64,000 nt of DNA, from contig CM056744.1 of the NCBI GenBank assembly GCA_029851415.1, forward strand, positions 121,614,838 to 121,678,837, written 5' to 3'. This document shows positions 23,472 through 34,600 of this stretch, piece by piece. The notes under the pieces are model-generated. The model did no database searches. It saw nothing but the letters and a program-made list of their open reading frames with translations, and was not told the origin of the DNA. Each line of letters starts with the position of its first letter. Within the stretch, counting starts at the first letter, position 1. A program made the position numbers and the translations under genes. The stretch comes from Eretmocerus hayati (taxonomy: Eukaryota > Arthropoda > Insecta > Hymenoptera > Aphelinidae).

Positions 23472-25455
23472 CACGGAGAGAAGAAATCCATACTTTAAGT
23501 GTGGCCGCCACTTTTATATGGTGGCGGCCTCTCTTTTTCTTGCGCGGCCACTCTTTTTCCCCGGCCGCCCAGGAAATATCTGGGCGGCCAAGATTTGTGT
23601 TGGGCGGCCGTCACTTTCCCTTGACCGCGCGCGGCAAAACTTGGGCCGCGCGGAAAATATAGTCCATCAGCCAGCTATATAAGGTAAATGTACCCAAATT
23701 ATATTTGTATTAGGGTGTTGTAATTGTATTTGTATGCGTTATTTCCCAACTTTCGATTTTCTACGATACCATCGTGAATTTTCGATCTTTGATATAAAAA
23801 AATGAGAAAAAACTTTTGCCGCGCCCTGTGCGACGTATCCTGCTTTGCCGCTCGAACATCATTCTAACATTGAAAACCCCATACTGAAAATTTCGCCCTC
23901 CCCACCCTCCGTGCCTCTGGGATCACCGTGATTCCTCACGGCCCCTCTTGGACCAAGAAAAATATCGAAATACACTAGTATTCGTATATATTCGTATATA
24001 TAGCCAAAAACATTAAAATTGTCAGTGTATCTATATATATTTAACATTTTAACATGGGCCTATATGAGCAAAGATTAATCTCAGCGCTTGTATCTTTGTA
24101 CAGGAGATCTAAGGTAAGTGTCCCCAACTTGCCTCTGTACCCAACTTGCCCCCATATGCCGATCTCAGGGATGGGCACTCCTTGGCCCCCCGGCAATTTT
24201 TCCCCACTTTTGTTATGTTGAAATATGAGAAAGTATGTAGTTTTCATCGACCCCGGATCATTCTCGCGTTCTCCAGAAAATCTAAAGTGATTTTTCTATT
24301 TTTCGTGATTGCTTAGCTAAGAAAGCACCGAGGGAATCGCCTTCCGTAATATCGATGTCAAATTCTTTGAGTTCAACCAATTTTGACGTACCTTAGCGCA
24401 TTCGATTCCTTGTCTCAAGACCTTCAAAATCCGCTCTTCAAAGTTGCAAAACTCTGATTTTGAGCGATTTTATGTACAAAACACGGAAATGATTTGAGAA
24501 TCAAGAAAGCCAACATCGGAGTGTACCTAACATGCCCCCCATATGTTTATCTCGAAAGGGCGTGCAGTACGACTTTTTTTACCACTCAGAAGGCGTTTAT
24601 CACGTTAAATTAGGTCAGAAATAGTGTTTCGAACCACCGAAAAGCTCTAAATGTGCGTGCACGGCGATAAAAACACTTTATCGCCGATTTCCATCATTCA
24701 TTTTGGAAGAATTGAGACAGTTTGGCTCCAATTGATCCAATTTGGACGTAGTTTAGTGCATTTTTAAGGTTTTTCAACAAGCTTCAGAATGACTTGAAGC
24801 ACGTTGGAAATCGTTAAAGTGAACCAAAGTTATTAAGAAAAAGGCCTAATGGGGGCAAGTTGGGTACACACTATTGTAAACTCTCAAAAATCACCTATAG
24901 GGAGAATTAAAACAGTTTGGCTCCAGTTGGTTCAAATTGATTGTACCTTAACTTATTTCGAAGATCTTGAGACAAGCTTTAAAATGAGCTAAAGTACGTT
25001 GGAAAACATGGAGATGGGCCAAAGTTATTAAGGAAATAGCTTAATGGAGGCAAGTTGGGTACACTGACCTTATTTGACAGAGTTACTCTGGATTCTTCAT
25101 ATTCTAGCTAGTACAAAACCGTAAAAAAAATTCAGGGACAGGATTGGTGATCGGTACACCGGTCATCCCTTTGTCAGTGCCGAGGTCAGTGCCAATCCGT
25201 AACTTTTTTTCCACGCGCGCATCATCAGAAGCGGGCGCTGCGCCGTGTGCAAATCTTGGCCGCCCATATATTTTCCGGGCGGCCCAAGTTTGCTGCGCGC
25301 GGCCAAGGGAAAGTGACGGCCGCCCAACACAAATCTTGGCCGCCCAGATATTTCCTGGGCGGCCGTGGAAAAAGAGTGTCCGCGCAAGAAAAAGAGAGGC
25401 CGCCACAATATAAAAGTGGCGGCCACACTTAAAGTATGGTTTTCTTCTCTCCGTG
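23472..25455. mobile_element. Composite element with GGCCGCCC-rich inverted arms
   Basis: The left arm (about 23472-23661) and right arm (about 25264-25455) are inverted copies, from cggagagaagaaatccatac through several GGCCGCCC/GGGCGGCC blocks to ggaaaatata. These arms are far richer in G+C than anything nearby. The interior carries a second, different inverted-repeat element (24113-25073). No protein of recognisable type is encoded, so it looks like a non-autonomous nested element. Confidence 0.65.
24111..25075. mobile_element. Nested TA-flanked element with (A)GGTAAGTGTCCCCAACTTGCC ends
   Basis: The left end reads TAAGGTAAGTGTCCCCAACT and the right end is the imperfect complement (gggtacactgaccTTA), so TA borders AGGT...ACCT on both sides as in Tc1/mariner-type insertion. 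Internal half-copies of the ccaacttgcc motif recur near 24139, 24533 and 24853. Related ends occur near 23681 and around 59880-60290. Confidence 0.5.
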
Positions 25456-26819
25456 TGGCGACGACCATGAAACGCCTGGCCTCACTGTGTGGTGGTAGAT
25501 TTCGGCCATTGATCAAATTTTTTGATTTTGATAATGAAGCTCGTTTTCATTTCAGAATTAATTGGTATTTGCTGATAATATGTATCATTGCTGGACAAAA
25601 TATTTTGTGTCAGAAATAGTGCATTAACCGGGCGATGATTTTCTTGTGTCTTTTTCGACCTAGAAGCCGAATCCAGCCCCAGTTAATAGACTCTACGACG
25701 GGATTTTTTGATCGATGAAGACCAATTTTGAAAAAAATGAAGTTTTTGCGTTTTTTCTATTATCTTTGATCTTGATGTTGATTTACTAGATGCTTTGCGA
25801 TTTGTCAATAGGCCTGAGCAAATATGTTTCATAACGTATTTTGACCCGCTGAAGACGATGCCGGTGGATTTAGAACGCTACAGTGTCACTGTGAATCTGC
25901 GTAAGCTAATTAGTCCACGTAGTGTCTGGAAAAAAATCTAATTTCGCAATAAATCTTCAAAACATCATAAAACGGGTTAGGATGGACCAGTTTAAACGTT
26001 CGAGGTTGTATTTTATCCGCTTTGGAATATATTTCAAGGAGAAGGCTGTTTGGTACCCGTAGAGAGTGTGGTTTGATGCCACAAATTTCTCTTCAAAATA
26101 CGTGTTATTGCAATAATTTTTGCTTTGTTAAAATCACGAGAAGAAAGATACTGCGTGGACAGGGTATCCAAACACGGTTTTCCGGCGCAAAATGACCGTC
26201 CAAATACGGTCCTGTCGTCAGTTTTGAGCTACCACATCAGCATCTTGTCTAGGCCAAAAAATCTCAGGAAAACGATTTTCTTGGCTTTAGCAAAAAATCC
26301 TGGCGTGGTAGCTTCAAACGGTCCACGCAACCGTTTTAGGACGGTTATTTTGCGTCAGAAAATCGTGTTTGAATACACTGTGCAAGGGGACATTCTATTC
26401 CTCTTGATTGAGACATAGCAAAAATGATTGCAAAAACAGGTGTTCTAAAAAAAATTCGTGGCATAAAACCACACTTTCTATGGGGAAGCGACAATTTTTT
26501 TCCTCAAAATATATTCGAAAACAAAGAGGATGCCACGTTGAACTATCAAACTGATGCACTCTACACCGTTTCATGATTTTTTGAGAGTTTCTTGTCAAAT
26601 CTGGCTTTATACGTCCATACGTAGAAACAGCGTGTTTCTGCGTACAGACGTATAAAACTGCATACGCGTCTCGTGCGGAAACATTTTTCCTTCGGGAAAA
26701 CCAAGCTGGACGGTGCCGTCGCCCACGTCCAGCTTGGTTTCCCGAAGGAAAAAATGTTTCCAGCACTCGACGCGTAATGTACTATTTTCCACAAGAATTC
26801 GCGAATATTTTTTCCCAGA
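25456..26819. other. Dispersed-repeat debris, no gene
   Basis: Around 25620-25680 the sequence resembles 19400-19450 (attaaccgg ... tttttcgac ... gccgaatc), and gaccgtcc/ggtcatt motifs recur at about 26160-26360, 19585 and 63176. It appears to be an old dispersed family. A short perfect inverted repeat (ccaagctggacg / cgtccagcttgg) sits at about 26701-26740. Confidence 0.35.
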
Positions 26820-27703
26820 TACAGTCCCTACCATAAATAATGGAACATTCATACCTGTACTGATTCGACGATAACTCCGATTTTCTTGGGTCTACAAGAG
26901 CGTTCAAAAAAGCATTTTGAAGGTCATGAAAAGACCTTTCAAATTATGTAAGACGAATTTTTTTCCAATTCTTTCAGTGTGTCCAAATCGATGACAAAAA
27001 TGGAAAAAAATTGACTTTAATCAATCACCTGTCATTTTGACGGGGATGAGTCTATCAGAAAAATTCTCGTAGCAAATTGTAGGTCTCTTCAAGACCTACA
27101 ATTTCCTTTTTTTTCAATTTTCTACGACCTTCCTGATCCAAAATAGAGCAATTCTACGGCTAACATGTGATACATGCGAATCCATATAGTCGACGAGTGT
27201 CGCAGAAGTTTGATATTCTCAAGTTTTGATTTTGAACGCAAAAAGTGGCGCAAAGGTTTGTTATTCTCAAGTATTGATTTTCAATGCAAAAAATCATCAT
27301 TGGAAGTCTTGAACCTCTGCGCTACTCATCGACTATATGGATTCGCATGTATCACATGTCAGCCGTAGAATTGCTCTATTTTGGGCCCGAAAGGTCGTAG
27401 AAAATTCTTTAGAAAAGCAAATTGTAGGTCTCGAAAAGGCCTACAAGACGCCACAAGAATTATTCTGCCAGACTCGTACCCGTCAAAATGACAGGTGATT
27501 AATTGAAAGCAACTTTTTCCTCATTTTTGTTATCGATTTGGACCCACTAAAAAATTGGAAAAAAATTCGTCTTACGTGATTTGAAAGGTCTTTTCATGAC
27601 CTTCAAAATTCTTTTTTGAACACCCTTGTAGACCCAAGAAGATTGGAGTTATCGTCGAATCAGTACAGGTATGCATGTTCCATTATTTATGGCAGGGACT
27701 GTA
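26820..27703. mobile_element. Tc1/mariner-like foldback MITE, 880 bp
   Basis: Ends CAGTCCCTACCATAAATAAT at 26822 and complement ending at 27701, each bordered by TA. The two halves are complementary over nearly their whole length, meeting at about 27170-27360 (cgaatccatatagtcgac / gtcgactat-like). No open frame spans it. Confidence 0.75.
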
Positions 27704-28658
27704 CGTCCTAGCACTTTTCAACCACCAAGATCTTGTCCAGCGAGTCAAAATACTTGAGAAAACATATTTTCAGAGGTTTCTGATGAATTGCTCCGCATCT
27801 AGTAAATCAACTTTAAGAGTGGAAATAACGAAAAAATCACTGAAAAATGCAAAAACTTGCATCATTTGAAGATCGGTTATCCTCCAATAAGAAAGTCCTG
27901 GGGTCGGATTCGGTTTCTAGCTCGAAAAATACAACAAAAAAACTTATTCCGGTTCGTGCACTATTTCCGACGCAAAATTTTGTTGTCCATGTGTTAAAAA
28001 ACGAGCTATGTGGAATTGAATGTTGGTGAATCGTTGAAAGAGTTTGAACTGGGCCATTGCTCGAGAGCTACATTACTATCTATACAGATGCTGCACTCAT
28101 CACAGATAAAATCAAAGAAACGACCATAAGCGGTGCTAGTTATTCACGCGCTGCAATGTCATGTGATAACACAAGTAACGCCTACAACACGTGCGAGCTT
28201 TAGCCAGAGCTGACAGAGCAGCCATCACAAGAGCGAGAATATGACAGTGACCAAGTGACAGAGTATAGGGGGGCGAGAGGACAGAACAAAAAGCGTGGCG
28301 TTCGGGATACTGGGGCTGCAGATATATAGATATAAGCGTTTCGGTGACGAAGTCGAGAGTGAAGTTCAATCTCGAAAAATCATAGGATAACGATGCGGTG
28401 GAAAATGCTGGGGGGTGGCTGCGCATGTAAATAATTCTATAAAGCTGTCCCGGGGGACGCGTAGGACTAAACGACGACGTCGTCCTCGTGGCGTATGATA
28501 TGTATTTATCATGCTGCTGCTGCTGCTGGCATGATCATAGATATAATGCGAGATAATAAGAATGTATAATGTATATCGGAAGGTGTAGAAGCTATGGTAG
28601 CAGAGCGAGCTTTAGAGGAAGATTGAGATGTTATGTGGGCTTACACTGTGACCATGGG
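27704..28658 (-). other. Downstream of SCYL2, probable 3' UTR and intergenic
   Basis: Begins right after the SCYL2 stop codon on the minus strand. I found no canonical AATAAA or ATTAAA on the minus strand in the first several hundred bases, so the cleavage site is not placed. A (CTG)n run lies at about 28511-28526. Confidence 0.4.
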
Positions 28659-28682
28659 TCAGTGGTAAGTCTGGCCGGACGG
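28659..28682 (-). CDS. SCYL2: SCYL2 exon 14 (terminal, 7 codons and stop)
   Basis: A very strong acceptor (tctccgtctctcctgcag) gives PSGQTYH and TGA at 28661-28659. The preceding intron (28683-28769) is 87 nt, free of stops and a multiple of three, so retention would also be in frame and reach the same stop. Confidence 0.7.
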   Translation of the reverse strand, partial: PSGQTYH

Positions 28683-31600
28683 CTGCAGGAGAGACGGAGA
28701 TAGTGTCGGCGGTGGCGCAGCACGCGCCGGTCCGTTCAGGTTCAGGCAGATCGGGGGTAGTTGTCTTACCATGCCGGAGCCAAATTGGTGAAGCAGACCG
28801 GCGTTTCCACCCTGAGCCGAGGACGTCGACGAGACCGAGGGCCGGCGCGAGCCCCTTATGCTGCTCAGCGATGACGACAACAGGTACGGCACCGAGCTGC
28901 TCGTTATCGGCATCCCACCCTGGAAATCAGTATAACGATCTAACACGTCGGTGCATCGGAACCCGACGGACTCTCTCAGGAGACATGCCAAAGTCTCGTT
29001 TTCGAATTAGTTTTTCAATACAAATCAATTCAATTTCATAGTCAAACAACTTCGTCGAGATATACGTGATCCCAAAGGCTAACTTATTCTGCGCTCTCAA
29101 CGCATTTTTTAAGCACTTATGACTGTGGTCCACGAAAAAATTTCTTCGGCTATTCATGGCTTGACATTCGCTGAATGGTGACCGAGAACGAAGTGGATTT
29201 TACACAGGAGGAGCATCGAAGCAGCATTGTGTGAGCGTGATCTAGAGTTCATCAAAGCAGTCTAAAAATCAAGAAATATCCAATGGAGCTTGGCTGCAAC
29301 ATTTTCGAGAAAATTCAGGAATTCGACAAAGAAAAAGGCTCCACAGAAACAGCTTCGAATCAAGATCTCATGAAACTGGACAAACCATCGGAGGTGATAG
29401 GTTGATGTTGGACCCGCGCCGCTCTTGAGGCCCGGTACTCGAATGTCGCCGAATTGGTAGTCCGCCCGAGCCTCCTGGAGTGCCTCCGGGCGAACTCGCG
29501 CACGACGGTGCTATGTTGATTTTAGGCGGCATCATCGTGTTATCCGAGTGTCGTCGGCTTGTGAATGGATTCACGCGTAGGTAATTGCTGTCCGCATTTG
29601 CAGACGTCGTCGAGCCGAACCACCAACTGCCCAACATCCCTGAAATCCACCCAAAAAATCATTAGACTAACATGAATGCGCTCCAACAGCTTCCTCATGT
29701 GAAACGTGGAAGTAGAGGACAAGTCTGGCAATATTCTGTCAAGTTTCAAGGTCTGAGATTTTGACTGAACTTCACTTCGACTTTTGGGCTAATAAATGAG
29801 CCCGATGACCCCAAAATTTGATTCACGGTTGAGATCGAGGATAACGTTAAATTTTCGGATCAGCAACCTATTGATTAATCTAAGACTAGCGTAATGCCTC
29901 GCGTTGCTCGGCTTGTAAATGTTTCCGATAGGCGTATTAGTTTTCCAAAATGCTCTTCCAAATCAAATGAGAGTACGTTTTTCAAAAATTTTATATATTT
30001 AGTTAAGCGGCGGTTTCTCACATGGGTCTGAACTCATAAAGACCATGAAAGTTATCATTATATAACTCGATATGTGAAAATGGTACAGAACATATTTTCA
30101 TTTGATTTGAAAGAGCATTTTGGTGAACTGATACGCTTCTCGGGGACTTTCAAAGGGCGAGCAACGCGAAACATAACGCTAGTGTTTAATTATAAGAATA
30201 CGGAAGTTTTCTATTGGAAATTCAGAAATATGATGTTGTAAAATATCGTTATGCTCAAATAAAGTGATTTCTAGTAGGCCAAAGAGATGTACATCGATTT
30301 GACGTGAATTAATTACTCAGTTGGTTACAGGGATAAAAATACAAGTGACACTCAAAATTTTCATTCTGGGCCTTACTTCGTACTAAGATCAATATCACCA
30401 ATGTCACCTGCTTGAGCCCATCGCGGATACACGTACTCTTTGAAGTTTAGCGAGTGTAAGAACAGTCGACGCAGAAAGAGGTGAGCTGCACAATATCATC
30501 GTGGACATTCACATCTGAAGAAAACATCGTAAGCGCAAATAATTCCATCAATATTTTGATTACTCGTTTTTCTGAAATCGATAGAATTGTGGGAACAGGA
30601 AAGTCGAAGGTGTTCGAATGATTCGAATAGAATAGGAACATAATGGATAGAAAAACAGAATTTTCTCCGAGCCTTCAGAAAAAAAGAAAATGTAAGAGAT
30701 GAAATTTTTCCGGGCTTCGACAAAGAAATATATAAAAATGAAAATTGAAAAATTTCTCGGGATTTTGAAAAAACAAAAATATAAAAAATTATTTTATTTT
30801 CCAAAATATTTTTCCGGAAATTATCAAAATTTCCCACCGTGAAGCACATCCTGAACTTGCCTTCATTCTTCTTAGTCTCACTTAGAGGAACGCTCAAACA
30901 GAGCCACAGTCGTCTCCTCGCTGCCTTCAAAAACACATACGCGCGCGAGAAGCATCAAACAACGTGACACCAGAAAAGGAAAGGGAATTCTTAGTGATGC
31001 GCGCTCTCTCAACAGCCCGCAGTCATCTTCTCAAGCCCGTCGGGAACACACGTGCTCATAGAAGTTGAGCGAGTATAAAAACAGTTGACACATAATGAGG
31101 TGAGCTTGCAGAATATTATCGTTGACGGCGACATATAGGAAAAACATCGTACGGGTAAGTAATTCCATGGATAATTTGATTAATCGTTATTTCTGAAATC
31201 AATATAGAACGAAAATATATTGGATAGAAATCCGGAATTTTTTCCGGACCCTCAATAGAAAGAAAATGTGGAGAATGAAAATTCAAAAATTTTTTGGAAA
31301 TTGAATGAAAATCTTTTCCGGGGCTTCGACAAAATAAATATATAAAAAATGAAAATTCGAGAATTTTTCGGGACTTTGAAAAAACGAAAATATAAAAAAT
31401 TGTTTTTTTTTTCAAAAAATATTTCCAAAAATTTTCGAAATTTCCCACTCTGAGGCACATGCTGAAATTGCTTTAATTCTTATCAGTTTCAGTTAGAGAA
31501 ACGCTCAGGCGTTGGAGCTCTCTACTGAAGCCGCATTCTCCCCCTCCCCGCCTTCACAGACACAGACACGCGTCGAGAAGCATCACGACACCAGAAGAGG

Positions 31601-34600
31601 AGAGGGGATACTTAGTATCGCGCGCTCTCTCAACAGTTCGCAGTCTTCTTCTTGTGCCCAGCGCAAACACGCGTTTTCTATGGGGTCGAGCAGGTATGAC
31701 AAAAGTCGACGCGGAACAGAGTCAGCTTACAAGATGGCATCGAAGAGATCAACATACATAGAGGACATCATGAAGGTAAGTGATTTCAACCCAAATCTCG
31801 AAATTCATTCTTTCCGAAATCATTAAAACTAAGGAAACGATAACGTCGAGAATTCCAATAGTTCAAATTATCTGAATGTATGTAACATGAAATTTGAAAA
31901 TTTTTTGCGACGTTTCGACAAAACAAATATATAAAAAATGAATATTCGAAAATTTTTCGGGACTTTGAGAAAACAAAAATATAAAAAAAGGGTTTTTTTT
32001 CTCAAAAAATTTTCCCAAAAATTTCCAAAATTTCCCACTCTCAGGCACATTCTGAACTTGCCTCAATTCTTATCAGTTTCAGTTAGAGAAACGCTCAGGC
32101 ATTCGCGCTCTCTGGTAAAGCCGCATTCTCCACCTCCCCGCCTTCACAGACACAGACGCGCGCCGATCATGTCATGACACCAGAAGGGGAGAGGGGATAC
32201 TGAATGATGCGCGCTCTCTCAACGGCCCGCAGTCATCCTCTGGAACCCGTCGCGAACACGCGTACTCTATGCGGTTGGGCAATCATAAGAAGAGTCAACG
32301 GAAAATGAGGTGAACTTGCGAAATATCATCGTGGACACACAACATTTATAGAATGGCTGAAGGGTGAGTAATTCGATCATTTATTCAATTACTTGTTTTT
32401 CCTTGAATCGTTAGAGTTACGAGGACATAAACGTCGAGAGTTTTGATGATCTAAATAGATGAAAGATACAATGAAAAAATTTCAAGATTTCGTCCGGGGC
32501 TTTGAACACAAAGATATGAAATATAAAAATTAGAAATATAAAAAATTGATTTATTCTTGAAAATTTTCCCCAAAAATTTCCGAAATTTCCCACCATGAGA
32601 CAATTCCTGAACTTGCTTCCATTCTCATCAGTTTCAGTGAAAGAGACGCTCAGATATACGCGCTCCTTATCGGAGCCGCAATCTTCCCCTCGCTGCCCTC
32701 GCAGACACACACGCATCGAGAAGCGACAACGTCACACCGAAAAAGAGTGGGGATACTTAATGATGCGCGCTGTCTCAACGGCCCTCAGTCATCATCTAGA
32801 GCCCGTCGCGATCACACGTACTCTATCAAGGGGGGCAATCATAAAAAGAGTCGAATAAAATGGAATACACTTGCAGAATACCATCGTGGACATCAACATT
32901 CATAGAACGTCTAGAAGGTGAGTAATTGCATCATTAATTCAATCACACGTTCTTCCTCAAATCGTTAAAGTTGTAATATCGTGAACGTCGAGAATTTTGA
33001 TGATCTGAATAGATTAAAGATTTAATGGAAACATTCCAAGATTTTGTCCGGGGCTTCGAAAACAAAGAGATAAGAAATAAAAAATTGGAAATTTTTACGG
33101 GATTTTGAAAAAATAAAAATATAAAAAATCGATTTTTTTTCGAAAAATTTTCCCGAAAGTTTTCGGAATTTTCCACTCTAAGACACATCATGAGCTTGAG
33201 TTCATTCTCATTAGTTTCAGCGGAAGAGATGCTCAAACATAGGCGCTCTCGACCGAAGCCGCAGTTTTCCCCTAAATAGCCTCACAGACACACGCATCGA
33301 GAAACGACAACGTCACACCGAAAAAGAGCGGGGATACTTAATGATGCGCGCTCTCTCAACGGCCCTCAGTCATCCTCTGGAGCCCGACGCGATCACACGT
33401 ACTCTATGAAGGTGGGCAATCATAAGAAGAGTCGAATAAAATGGAATGAGCTTGCAGATATCATCGTGGACATCAACATCTATAGAACGTTTGAAGGGTG
33501 AGTAATTCTATCATTTATTTAATTACCCGTTTTTCCTTGAATCATTAGAGTTATGAAAACATAAACGTCAAGAATTTTTAGTGATTTGAATAGATTGAAG
33601 ATATACTGAAAAAATTTTAAGATTTTGTCCGAAGCTTCGAAAACAAAGATATAAAAAATAAAAATTCGAAATTTTTACAGGATTTTGAAAAAACAAAAAT
33701 AAAAAAAATTATTTTTTTTTCAAAAAATTTTCCCAAAAATTTCCCAAATTTTCCACTCTGAGGCATATGCTGAACTTGCCTTAATTCTTATCAATTCAGT
33801 TAGAGAAACGCTCAGAAATTCGCGCTCTCTACTGACGCCGCATTCTCCCCCTCCCCGCCTTCACAGACACAGACGCGCGCTGATCATGTCATGACACCAG
33901 AAGAGGAGAGGGGATACTGAGTGATGCGCGCTCTCTCAACGGCCCGCAGTCATCCTCTGGAGCCCGTCGCGATCACACGTACTCTATGAAGGTGGGCAAG
34001 CATAAGAAGAGTCGAATAAAATGGAATGAGCTTGCAGAATATCATCGTGGACATCAACATCTATAGAACGTCTGAAGGGTGAGTAATTCCATCATGTATT
34101 TAATTACTCGTTTTTCCTTGAATCATTAGAGTTATGAAAACATAAACGTCAAGAATTTTTACTGATTCAAATAGATTGAAGATATACTGGAAAAATTTCA
34201 AGGTTCCTCCGAAGCTCTGAAACCAAAAATATAAAAAATAAAAATTCGAAATTTTTACGGGATTTTGAAAAAACAAAAATAAAAAAAATTATTTTTTTTT
34301 TCAAAAAATTTCCCAAAAATTTCCTAAATTTCCCACTCTAAGGCATAAGCTGAACTTGCCTCAATTCTTATCAGTTTCAGTTAGAGAAACGCTCAGGCAT
34401 TCGCGCTCTCTACAGAAGCCGCATTCTCCCCCTCCCCGCCTTCACAGACACAGACGCGCGCAGATCATGTCATGACATCAGAAGAGGAAAGGGGATACTG
34501 AGTGATGCGCGCTCTCTCAACGGCCCGCAGTCATCCTCTGGAGCCCGTCGCGAACACACGTACTCTATGCGGTTGGGCAATCATAAGAAGAGTCAACGGA

